A stretch of 64,000 nucleotides of DNA, taken from positions 1,736,001-1,800,000 of the forward strand of contig NZ_CP036287.1 of the NCBI RefSeq assembly GCF_007748095.1. Reading direction: 5' to 3'. Both the position numbers and the translations under genes were made by a program. Below are positions 43,633-51,205 of this stretch, one piece after another (within the stretch, counting starts at the first letter, position 1; every line of letters starts with the position of its first letter). The notes below the pieces were generated by a model. It did not search any database. It was not told where the DNA came from and saw nothing but the letters and a program-made list of their open reading frames with translations. The stretch is from Engelhardtia mirabilis. Lineage in GTDB: Bacteria; Planctomycetota; UBA1135; GCA-002686595.

Positions 43633-44010
43633 TCAAGCGCCGATTAGCTCCTTCACCTCCGCTCTTTGCATCACCCGCCGGGCGCCACGATGATCGATAC
43701 CGTCGAGCAGCAGCGCAAGCTCATGGCTCGCGAGCTCGTAGCTCGTCGCGTTGCCCGATGCACGATCGAAGACCTGGAAGCGACCACCCTCGAGTCGCTT
43801 CGAGAGCACCCAGTAGCCTGAAGCCTCCCAGACCAGCGCCTTCATCATCGAGCGGCGCTTGTTGAAGAAGAGGAACAGGTGCCCCGACTGCGGATCCTGG
43901 TCCACGACGTCGATCACCGCGCCGCTGAGCCCGTCAAAGCTCTTTCGCATGTCCACCGGCGTGCGACACACGAAGATCCGCACCTGCGGTGAGGGCGGAA
44001 AGCTCAGCAT
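43633..44010 (-). CDS. tnpB: IS66 protein TnpB (Orf2)
   Basis: The 125-residue product carries the PF05717 signature: VRIFVCRTPVDMRKSFDGLS and HLFLFFNKRR, then SGYWVLSKRLEGGRF. It is required for IS66 transposition, but its biochemical role is unclear. It overlaps tnpA by seven bases and lies 31 bases before tnpC. The first 82 residues are identical or nearly so to the truncated copy at 8830. Confidence 0.93.
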   Translation of the reverse strand: MLSFPPSPQVRIFVCRTPVDMRKSFDGLSGAVIDVVDQDPQSGHLFLFFNKRRSMMKALVWEASGYWVLSKRLEGGRFQVFDRASGNATSYELASHELALLLDGIDHRGARRVMQRAEVKELIGA

Positions 44011-44348
44011 GACCCGAGCACGCAGAGCAGGCGACGAAGCGCAACCTCGTCGAAGTCACGCCGCAGGCGCAGCGACAGACCCGAGGGCAGCACCAGCTCG
44101 ATCAGGGTTGCGTCGGCGCCCTCCGTTGGGGCCGGCTCCTCGAGCCGAAGCTCGAAGAAGGGTTCCGGTCGGAGACGCTTTGCCCGGCGACGTTCGGCCG
44201 CCCGAGCGTTGTAGAGGCTCCAAGGCTTCACTCCCTTGGAGCGGGCGAACGCGGCCAAGCTGACATCGGACCTGGAGTGCTCCTTCAGCAGCGTGAGTGC
44301 CTCCTCGGCCGGGACTGAACGGGGCAGGGAGTTCGAGTTGGGGTTCAT
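44004..44348 (-). CDS. tnpA: IS66-family accessory protein TnpA
   Basis: The 114-residue product is near-identical to the copy at 8492-8836 (MNPNSNSLPRSVPAEEALTL). It has an HTH-like centre (SLAAFARSKGVKPWSLYN) and an IS66 OrfA C-terminus. It is first of the three IS66 genes. Confidence 0.9.
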   Translation of the reverse strand: MNPNSNSLPRSVPAEEALTLLKEHSRSDVSLAAFARSKGVKPWSLYNARAAERRRAKRLRPEPFFELRLEEPAPTEGADATLIELVLPSGLSLRLRRDFDEVALRRLLCVLGSC

Positions 44349-44405
44349 CCCGCGCAGCCTCGGGTCTCCCGACGGGCGCGCAAGATGGGGTCACCGGACA
44401 CGTAC

Positions 44406-44653
44406 TACGCAGGGCATGCGCGATCCAGGGGCATCGAATCAGGGGCATCGAATCAGGGGCAAGGGCAGCAACAGTTAGTGAACGCATCCATCGAGAGGCG
44501 GCGGCGGGCGGGTCATTCACCCATTCACCCTTTGACGTCAAGGTGGATGTGGATGACCTTGACCGGGTGATCCGCGCACACGAGGGCACGCTCTCTGGTG
44601 GATCGATCACGAGCCTGACGCGCGACCCCTGCAATCACTCACGGCGATCTTGC
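44406..44653 (+). other. IS1-like 3' tail and adjoining gene-free stretch
   Basis: 44408-44520 repeats the 3' end and flank of the IS1-like element (GCAGGGCATGCGCGATCC, then CAGCAACAGTTAGTGAACGC), with a short internal duplication of GGGGCATCGAATCA. The IS66 therefore abuts or was inserted in an IS1-like end. The rest has no supportable gene. Confidence 0.6.
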
Positions 44654-45253
44654 CTACTCACTCAGGCTTAGCTGGCCACCAAATAGGATCGAAGCGCATG
44701 TCAGACCGATCGTTCCCGTCGATACGAGCAAGCCGTATGCGAGCACAAAGCAAGCCTTCGACAAGGCCCGACTCAACCTCGGCCAGACCTTATCCGGATC
44801 GTAGGCTGCCCCGAGGAACAACTCTTGAATGGTAAGCCCACGCTGACGCCGCTTCTGCGATGCTGCCTGGGTCAACCAGAAGCCACCTATAATCTTCTCA
44901 GAGTGGGTCTCATTGGGCGCCGTCGCCACTACACGTTCATAGGTAAAAACAGCTACAAGAATGCCGTAGATGACCAGGCTTACCACACAGCTGGCGCCCA
45001 ACCCGACCGAGACCTCAGTAAGAAGACGCACCTTAGCAGGATCGCGCATCCAGTACCAGATTGCCGCGATCCCAATTGCTGAGAGCAGACCCGTTGCCTT
45101 CCGAGAGCCACCTGGCAGATCCTCTTCAACTGGCTCCCATCGAGCCTTCCCTCTCCATGCCGCCGCGATCGCAGCCATTGCAGAGAGTAGAGACCCCGCG
45201 GCAGCAACAGTCTGCGCGAGCGGTCCATAGTCGGCATCAGCCAGGCCAGTCAC
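44654..45253 (-). CDS. Multi-pass membrane protein, unknown (second gene of a two-gene module)
   Basis: The 199-residue product has four likely transmembrane helices: TVAAAGSLLSAMAAIAAAW, GLLSAIGIAAIWYWM, VSVGLGASCVVSLVIYGILV and ACFVLAYGLLVSTGTIGLTC. A basic cytoplasmic loop with KRRQRGLTIQELFLG lies between helices 3 and 4. No named domain recognised. Its start overlaps the stop of the upstream gene (ATGA), so the two are translationally coupled. A small membrane effector plus soluble partner is a common layout for abortive-infection modules (inference). Confidence 0.75.
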   Translation of the reverse strand: MTGLADADYGPLAQTVAAAGSLLSAMAAIAAAWRGKARWEPVEEDLPGGSRKATGLLSAIGIAAIWYWMRDPAKVRLLTEVSVGLGASCVVSLVIYGILVAVFTYERVVATAPNETHSEKIIGGFWLTQAASQKRRQRGLTIQELFLGAAYDPDKVWPRLSRALSKACFVLAYGLLVSTGTIGLTCASILFGGQLSLSE

Positions 45254-45948
45254 GGCGCACTCAATGTAGCGGTGTGCCGGGGGGGGACGTCATACTCTCC
45301 GTGATCCCAGTACGTCAAGCCACCCGGCTCCTCCAGGGCGAAAATGTAACGTCCGGGCTGAAGCCACTGGACGACCGGAGATGTAGGCGATCCGAAGACC
45401 GTGTGCGGGCAGACGAAGTATGCCGGAGAATAGAACACCCGCAGACCGTTCCGATTCGCGTGAACAGTGAATCGCATGCCCGGGTCGCCAGAGATGTCTG
45501 ATCGGCGTGCATCGAACCGAGCCTGAAGAAAGTCAACAAGTCGGCGTGAGAATGATCTTAACAACTCGCCAGAGGAGACCAACTGGGTCGCGGGGGTTGA
45601 GGGCGAAGAGAACCATCTCGACGCCAAATGATTCAAGAGGTCGGCGATGTGTCCCCTACGCAGTCCCAAGTCATGTGTGGAGAGTCGATTGGACTCGTAG
45701 AACCCAGCCATCTCGAGCTGCGTCGACCAGTCAATCGCAACTGGATCCCCTCCTGAACGGATAAGGCACGGGATCTCGCCAACTCCTGCTTCGCGCAGCT
45801 GATAGAGCATCGACCGAAACCGCTCAACAGATAGCTCAACGTCGGCAAGAAAGACATCACGCTTCCTGAGAAAGGCCGACGGGCCTCGAGCCGCGAAACC
45901 GAGAAGCTCCGCTGCTACTTCATTGGCAAGTCCCAAACTATCGTCCAC
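45250..45948 (-). CDS. Soluble protein of a two-gene module, unknown
   Basis: The 232-residue product has an N-terminal helical half (ANEVAAELLGFAARGPSAFL, VERFRSMLYQLREAG) and a C-terminal beta-rich half (FTVHANRNGLRVFYSPAY, VQWLQPGRYIFALEEPGG, YWDHGEYDVPP). No signal peptide. Not recognised. It is translationally coupled to the four-helix membrane protein. It has no homolog elsewhere in the window. It sits at the left edge of the putative defence island. Confidence 0.72.
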   Translation of the reverse strand: MDDSLGLANEVAAELLGFAARGPSAFLRKRDVFLADVELSVERFRSMLYQLREAGVGEIPCLIRSGGDPVAIDWSTQLEMAGFYESNRLSTHDLGLRRGHIADLLNHLASRWFSSPSTPATQLVSSGELLRSFSRRLVDFLQARFDARRSDISGDPGMRFTVHANRNGLRVFYSPAYFVCPHTVFGSPTSPVVQWLQPGRYIFALEEPGGLTYWDHGEYDVPPRHTATLSAP

Positions 45949-46035
45949 CAGTCCTCCTTAGATTTGTTTCGCACGAACGAGATGGGGCGCTGCTACTCGC
46001 TCAGCAGGAGGTTACTCCGTGAGGATGAGCTGAAA

Positions 46036-46545
46036 CTACCTCAGAGCGGGGAATTTGGGGCGGCGACAGAGGTCCTGTGAGTACGTGTCCGGCCGGGCCG
46101 TGCAGAGCTTTGAGTGATCGTCGACGACGGCGAAGACCCGCAGGGCTCGTCCATCGGTCATGGAGTCGGACAGGAAGTCCATCGACCAGCAGTCGTTCAT
46201 GGCCTCCGCCGGCGGCTTGGCCTGCCTGGGGGCCTGTGAGGGGCGATTGCGGCGCCTGCGCCGCACAGCGAGCCCCAGGGACTGACACAGCCGCCAGATC
46301 CGCTTGTGGTTCACGAGGAAGCCCTCGCGGCGCAGCATGATCGTCAGTCGCCGGTAGCCGAATCGCGGTCGTTCGCCAGCGAGCTCGACGAGCCGCTCTA
46401 CGAGTCCTTCGATCGGCTCAGCCACGCTCCGATACTGCTGGACCGACCTGGGCTGCCCCGCCAAGCTGCAGGCTCGGCGCTCGCTCAGGCCGAAGCGGGC
46501 ACGGAAGTGCTCGACCACGGCCCGGCGCCCGGCGGGGCTCACCAT
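46036..46545 (-). pseudogene. IS3-family (IS3-B) transposase OrfB, truncated
   Basis: It reads FGLSERRACSLAGQPRSVQQ, ERPRFGYRRLTIMLRREGFL and NDCWSMDFLSDSMTDGRALR (first catalytic Asp) up to FAVVDDHSK, then breaks. The junction lies beside an IS66-type end, GTACGTGTCCGGCCG at 46081-46095. The second Asp and the Glu regions are missing. It would be expressed as an OrfAB fusion by frameshifting at a run of seven A. Confidence 0.88.
46081..46095. repeat. Solo IS66 terminal repeat
   Basis: GTACGTGTCCGGCCG matches the IS66 end at 41958 over 15 bases. It marks the truncation point of the IS3-B orfB. No other IS66 sequence lies beside it. Confidence 0.6.
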
Positions 46546-46805
46546 TTTTTTCCGAGGGCCGACTTGAGAGCCTCACGGTCGAGCGAGAGGTCGGCGACCA
46601 TTTGCTTCAGACGCCGATTCTCGTCCTCCAGCTCCTTCAGGCGCTTCGCCTCGTTCACCTCGAGGCCGCCGTACTTCGCTCGCCAGTTGTAGATCGTCTG
46701 CGTGCTGATCCCGTGCTCGCGGGACAGGTCGGCGACCTTCGCGCCGCCCTCTGCCTGCTTCAGAATCTCGATGATCTGAGCCTCGGTGAATCGACTCTTC
46801 CGCAT
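46539..46805 (-). CDS. IS3-family (IS3-B) transposase OrfA
   Basis: The 88-residue product starts MRKSRFTEAQIIEILKQAEG and continues with the HTH (LSREHGISTQTIYNWRAKYG) and a zipper (KRLKELEDENRRLKQMVADL), the standard OrfA of the IS2/IS407-like IS3 groups. It ends KKW at A-AAA-AAT, a classic -1 slippery site (GGAAAAAAATGG), with orfB in the -1 frame. Confidence 0.9.
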   Translation of the reverse strand: MRKSRFTEAQIIEILKQAEGGAKVADLSREHGISTQTIYNWRAKYGGLEVNEAKRLKELEDENRRLKQMVADLSLDREALKSALGKKW

Positions 46806-46925
46806 GGGGCCCTCCGGACTGGTTCTACACCGAGATCCAAGTTCCGGGTGGCCCGAGATTCCGGGGCTGCCTCACTCTGGCGCCGTGATCACGGCCCGTC
46901 CAGATGGCCTGACCGGACCCGTACC

Positions 46926-47147
46926 CCGCTCCGGCCTACGGCCTCCGCGGGCCCTCGGCGCCGCGACCACCCACGACCCCACAAGCCCAAGCCAAGACCC
47001 CAAGCCAAGACCCCAAGCCAAGACCCCAAGCCAAGACCCCAAGCCAAGACCCCAAGCCAAGACCCCAAGCCAAGACCCCAAGCCACCGGGCATCCTCGGC
47101 ATAGCTAGTCCCGGCCCTCAGCTGGCTCCGAAGACCCGACCACCTCT
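46926..47147 (-). repeat. Long-palindrome repeat, copy E2, with 13-bp tandem repeats
   Basis: On the minus strand it begins AGAGGTGGTCGGGTCTTCGG and follows the E1/E3 arm. It contains seven tandem copies of AAGCCAAGACCCC (46989-47079, plus-strand reading). It ends in the GCGGCGCCGAGGGCCCGC segment and GGAGGCCGTAGGCCGGAGCG. Only one arm is present. Its last base lies next to the stop codon of the TIR-like/methyltransferase gene. Confidence 0.82.
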
Positions 47148-47148
47148 G

Positions 47149-49053
47149 TCAGCCTCGGCCGGGCCTACGCCGAAGTGCGAACACGATCATCCGTGTGTCG
47201 ACGCGAGCCTGGTGGACGACTTCAAGTCCAGCTTGATCGAAAAGTGCTTGAAGGAGATCCAATCTAGGGGACCAAGCTCGAATGCGCTTCCTGGATACCT
47301 CATCGTAGAGATGGGCGACAATGCGATCACGTTCCACTGCATGCTTAGTCCAGGTGCTCAGAAGAAGCAGTCCTTTGGAGTCCAGAAGCTCCACAATCCG
47401 AGAAAGCGCCAATCTCAGCGATCGGTCACCATCCCAAGCAAGGTGGCTAATAGTGCCCATCATTGCAGTCACGAGCTCAAACGGGCCTGACAGCTCTGCC
47501 ACTGAGGTATCAAACAGATCTACTGGCTCAATCCTAATGCTCATCGGCGGCGGCTCGTGTGTGAGGCATTGGCCCTTTGCCACCAGTATGCAATCGTCGT
47601 CGCTGTCAATTCCAGTAATCCGGCAACTCGGATCGAGAGCCTCGCTGCGCTTAAGGGCCAAGGGGTACCGTCCGGTGCATGTTCCGATGTCCAGGTAGCT
47701 CCTGAACTTGCCCCACATTTCCGAATCTCGAATCAATTGTAGGGCGGCCTGTAGCTCTTGGCTCTTAAGCTCGCGAGCATCCTGATCTGGAGGGTCCACG
47801 TAAAGTCCCAGTGCAGCCTGCTTCATGTCGATGCGCTGGTCGAAGTACCGGATCGCCTCGTCGAGCCGGAGAAGGAAGTCGCTAGCAGGCATGGCTGATT
47901 GCCACAGATCTGTAAAGTAGGTAGAGGCAACTTCGAGGATGCGATCGAACAGCGCGTAAGCGTGCGTGTACGCGCGAACTCCCGTGACGCGGCCCACCCG
48001 CCCACCGTCGAAGAGGTCAACTCGTTTTGAGTCATAAATTGCGAGTTCGGTGTCCCCTTCGACGAACCCCTCTAGCTCAGCGAGAAACCCTCCGTGCCGG
48101 TGCGAAGGAGGGGGGTAGGTGACCTTGGTGGTGCATCCCGCGTCCTCAAGCGCACTGATTCGGGAACGCAGGCGTCTGTGGGCGTGCCGGAGCTGCTGAA
48201 TGGAAGGGTTGTCGTCAATCCGCCGGAAGTGTTCTAGCGCCGAAACCTGGAGCCGAAGCTCCGTGCGCTCGGGGGCAGCCAAGATGATCAGTCGTCGTGC
48301 GCTTCCCTCCTTTGCACTAGTGCGCCTTAGCATGTCCAAGTTTGCTTCAACGAGCCTTTCTGATCTCGGGCGCGTCCAGAATCCAGAGGTGAGGTATGTT
48401 GTCGTCCAAAACCGACTTTCTACAGATCCTAGTCCTCCGACATATGCATCGAGAGCGCACACCTCGGATTCGATGGCAATGGGTGCGCGTTGATCTGAAT
48501 CGCCAAAACTTGCGGAACGGATGAATGCTTCAAGGGTCGAGTGTGCTGACTTGGCGTGCCTGAACACTGCGGGCGCGAGCCCCAGGCCCGAGTCGACTGG
48601 ATTGCCGTACTCACGGGGCACGATGCGGCCCCATGCATCGGCGATCTCTTTGATGCTTGGGTCTAACGCCGAAAGGTGGTGAGGCTGCCCTGACTTAAAG
48701 TACGCTACGGTGATCCCCGCCATATCCGTAGGTGTGGCAACATCGCCTTCGCAGAACGCTCTAACGCGCTCTCGCGCAAGGGCTCCTACGAACATGCCGT
48801 ACTCAAGTACCACGTTGTCTCTTGTGACGAAGTCGATGCTATTGCGGAATCCACGAGTGTCATCGGCCCCGAAAATGAGGACGGCCGCGTCAACCGTCCG
48901 GGCGAGTCGAGCAAGTCCCTCCATGGTTGATTCGCTGGGAGGCAGAGCGTTCCACCAAGGGTACACTTCAAAGGTGGGAGCAAGTTGGTCTGCGACGTAC
49001 TCAGCCACAGGCCGTTTCTCTTGTGAGCTGCCAATAAACACGCGAGGCTTCAT
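47149..49053 (-). CDS. TIR-like domain fused to SAM-dependent methyltransferase
   Basis: The product has 634 residues. Residues 1-150 match the TIR-like 'predicted nucleotide-binding' family (PF10137): RVFIGSSQEKRPVAEYVADQ, DAAVLIFGADDTRGF and RDNVVLEYGMFVGALARERV, the last holding the putative catalytic Glu of such NAD-cleaving domains. The middle (about 180-400) is unassigned, with WTTTYLTSGFWTRP and ELAIYDSKRVDLFDGG. Residues about 455-630 are a class I methyltransferase: YLDIGTCTGRYPLAL (SAM-binding motif I), ITGIDSDDDCILVA (acidic end of strand 2) and GLLLLSTWTKHAVERD. TIR-like proteins of this kind act as effectors in CBASS and related immunity. The methyltransferase fusion is unusual. 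The gene is flanked on both sides by palindromic repeat copies. Confidence 0.8.
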   Translation of the reverse strand: MKPRVFIGSSQEKRPVAEYVADQLAPTFEVYPWWNALPPSESTMEGLARLARTVDAAVLIFGADDTRGFRNSIDFVTRDNVVLEYGMFVGALARERVRAFCEGDVATPTDMAGITVAYFKSGQPHHLSALDPSIKEIADAWGRIVPREYGNPVDSGLGLAPAVFRHAKSAHSTLEAFIRSASFGDSDQRAPIAIESEVCALDAYVGGLGSVESRFWTTTYLTSGFWTRPRSERLVEANLDMLRRTSAKEGSARRLIILAAPERTELRLQVSALEHFRRIDDNPSIQQLRHAHRRLRSRISALEDAGCTTKVTYPPPSHRHGGFLAELEGFVEGDTELAIYDSKRVDLFDGGRVGRVTGVRAYTHAYALFDRILEVASTYFTDLWQSAMPASDFLLRLDEAIRYFDQRIDMKQAALGLYVDPPDQDARELKSQELQAALQLIRDSEMWGKFRSYLDIGTCTGRYPLALKRSEALDPSCRITGIDSDDDCILVAKGQCLTHEPPPMSIRIEPVDLFDTSVAELSGPFELVTAMMGTISHLAWDGDRSLRLALSRIVELLDSKGLLLLSTWTKHAVERDRIVAHLYDEVSRKRIRAWSPRLDLLQALFDQAGLEVVHQARVDTRMIVFALRRRPGRG

Positions 49054-49093
49054 GAAAGTGGCACGGCAGTAGGTTTGTCGTTTCGGCCAGTTC

Positions 49094-49390
49094 TGAGGTG
49101 GTCGGGTCTTCGGAGCCAGCTGAGGGCCTGGATTCGCTATGCCGAGGATGCCCGGAGGCTTGGCTTGGGTTGGTGGGGTCGTGAGTGGTCGCAGTCCCGA
49201 GGGCCCGCGGAGGCAGTAGGTCGAAGGTCGAAGGTCGAAGGTCGAAGGTCGAAGGTCGAAGGTCGAAGCGGGCCTTCGGGACCGCGACCACTCACGACCC
49301 TACCAACCCAAGCCAAGACCCCAAGCCACCTGGCATCCTCGGCATAGCTAATCCCGGCTCTCAGCTGGCTCCGAAGACCCGACCACCTCT
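49094..49390. repeat. Long-palindrome repeat, copy E3, complete hairpin with heptamer loop
   Basis: The left arm starts GAGGTGGTCGGGTCTTCGG (49094) and the right arm ends CGAAGACCCGACCACCTCT (49390, inverse). The arms are about 113-125 bases with roughly 90% complementarity. The loop holds seven tandem copies of GGTCGAA (49219-49267). This is the only copy with both arms. It lies just upstream of the TIR-like/methyltransferase gene. Confidence 0.88.
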
Positions 49391-49638
49391 AGCTGCAGAA
49401 GGGGGAAGGAGTTTCGTGGGCGCAACACCCATAACCCAGGGAGGTGCGCGAGACTACGTGTCCCCCCAACTGCGCGAAAGGTGGTGTCCCCTAACAATGG
49501 GCTCACCGGACGCGTACGGAGGGGGCGGCGGGAGTCAGATTCGCGATCGTCGGACATGACCCATGAGCACGTCCGGGCTAGCTCACATGCCACTGGGGAG
49601 GTCAGAGGCCTGCTCGTGGTCTACTACGGAGTCGGTCG
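49391..49638. other. Spacer with IS66-end relics
   Basis: 49404-49417 repeats the tail of repeat D (GGAAGGAGTTTCGT). TACGTGTCC at 49455-49463 and GGACGCGTAC at 49508-49517 are inverted IS66-type ends 62 bases apart; the second extends to CTCACCGGACGCGTAC, as at 8435. Nothing is coded between them. Confidence 0.5.
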
Positions 49639-50673
49639 TCACCGTAGTGACTGTTCAGTCGCGGAGATCCACTCTCCAAGCCCCTTGCGAAGCTCACTTG
49701 GCTCAGTCCACGACAGATAACGAATCTGCGAGACATCAAAGTGGAGCTGCTTCGACTCGGCTCTCGGACCGTCGACGTGGTCGGACCTGATTACGTGATA
49801 TGCACGCTTCCCAAGGCCGCGGGCCAGCCCTGATTCGAAGTAGACCCCCGGATTGTTGTATGTGAGGTCGGCAACTATGAACCGTGCGTTCTGAATCTCC
49901 GTGATGATTCTATCGGTGATGTAGTCGGTGTGGTCCTGACCGACGATGTTTGCCTCGAGCCCGCAGTCTTGGCATGCCCCCTTGATTGCCTCGAGTGAGT
50001 CCACTCGAAGAGACTCCTCGCCCTCTGGCCATTCAAACTGGGTCGCAACGAACACTCGGCGATCTTCGGAGGCTGCACTAGGTCGGATCTCCTGCCAGCC
50101 TTCGAACGTCATGCGATACTGATCTCGGATCTGGGCCGCAGGAAACGTCCGATCTTGGTTGTTCTCTCCCATCTCTGCGATGTGCCCCTTGTTGGCGAGG
50201 TAGTCAAGGGCGGCGCGGAGTTCGCTAGTCGATGGAATGCGAGCAAACGCAGAGTCTTGATAGAGGATTGAGGTCTTCTCCAATGCATCGCCACGCTCTA
50301 GTCGCGCTGCAATCGCGCGTAGAAGCTCGAAGGGTTTTCGAGAGTGGTCGACCCGCGAACTCAGCATCGGCTCGATTCCTATCGGAACCAAGCCTTCAGT
50401 CTCAAGGCGGCGACGAAGGCCTTCGTCGACTTCGCTCTCGGAAACCCAGAATGCCTGTGCGCTTCGTCCGTCGGAGGCAACATCTAGGCATGCCCGGGCG
50501 CAGTTTGCGAGTCCTTGTTTCGGCAGCCGGTCATTGAGGAAGGTGGTTTCGAGCAGAAACTCGTCGATTGCATACCGGCCACAAGCCTCTGATTCGAAGT
50601 AGGCTATTCGGCGCTCGAATCTGTCGTGTCGATGCGCAGGTGCACCGGTGAAGATGCACTTGGTGTTTTCCAT
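49639..50673 (-). CDS. Protein with C-terminal TIR/nucleoside-deoxyribosyltransferase-like domain
   Basis: The product has 344 residues. The C-terminal 130 residues read VFVATQFEWPEGEESLRVDS, then GLEANIVGQDHTDYITDRII, NARFIVADLTYNNPGVYFES and GLARGLGKRAYHVI. This is the TIR/nucleoside 2-deoxyribosyltransferase-like fold, with a putative catalytic Glu in VYFESG. The N-terminal part (KCIFTGAPAHRHDRFERRIA, CARACLDVASDG) may bind metal through Cys/His; the centre is winged-helix-like (TSELRAALDYLANKGHIAEM). Such domains occur in nucleotide- or NAD-hydrolysing defence effectors (family knowledge). It lies beside the TIR-like/methyltransferase gene on the same strand. Confidence 0.75.
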   Translation of the reverse strand: MENTKCIFTGAPAHRHDRFERRIAYFESEACGRYAIDEFLLETTFLNDRLPKQGLANCARACLDVASDGRSAQAFWVSESEVDEGLRRRLETEGLVPIGIEPMLSSRVDHSRKPFELLRAIAARLERGDALEKTSILYQDSAFARIPSTSELRAALDYLANKGHIAEMGENNQDRTFPAAQIRDQYRMTFEGWQEIRPSAASEDRRVFVATQFEWPEGEESLRVDSLEAIKGACQDCGLEANIVGQDHTDYITDRIITEIQNARFIVADLTYNNPGVYFESGLARGLGKRAYHVIRSDHVDGPRAESKQLHFDVSQIRYLSWTEPSELRKGLGEWISATEQSLR

Positions 50674-50927
50674 TGCTTTGGGGGCTGAGGGCGGGTGAGG
50701 CAGCTCTCCCCAGAGAGGGCCACAATCTTCTTGGATCTGCGGCGGGATGCTCGGCGCGCCTTGGTGGTCGGACCGCTGAGAATCTGGGGTTCACCGTCCA
50801 GGGCGAGCAATGATGCCCGGACAAGTCCGGCCGAGCTACCAGCAAGTAAACGCCGACACCCCAATCGAGCGTCCGCAGCAGCTGCCCCCAACTGCCTCCC
50901 ACCGGGCTAACATCTGGTTCGCAAAGT

Positions 50928-50975
<48 letters not shown>

Positions 50976-51205
50976 GGGTTCGCAGGGTAGGCACGAGCGG
51001 ACATGTCGGCCAGAGGCGGACATGTCAAGGTTCGGCTGGTCAGGTCCACCCTCAGTTCGGCCAAGCTGGTCCAGCTCAGTGCCCTCGGAAATCAGTCATT
51101 GAGTGCTCGGCAAGGGAGGTTCGGAGCGCCAGAAAGGGGCGCCCAGGAGGGGCTGGAAAAACAGATCCTCCAGTTCGGCCAAGCTGGTCCACCTCGATCG
51201 GGGCA

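Larger units (their letters stand above)
41958..44405 (-). mobile_element. IS66-family element, complete
   Basis: This 2.45-kb element has terminal repeats starting GTACGTGTCCGG at 41958 and the inverse at 44394-44405, and all three genes (tnpA, tnpB, tnpC) on the minus strand. The 8-bp flanks do not match, so no target duplication is seen. The right flank is the 3' tail of an IS1-like element. Confidence 0.93.

Noticed and set aside
46989..47079. Seven regular 13-bp repeats that could suggest a CRISPR-like array
   Set aside because: The repeats are head to tail with no spacers and sit inside the arm of the palindromic element. This is a simple tandem repeat.
49094..49390. Long hairpin as a retron msr-msd or a group II intron
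   Set aside because: No reverse transcriptase gene lies anywhere near, and the arms show no intron domain V pattern.
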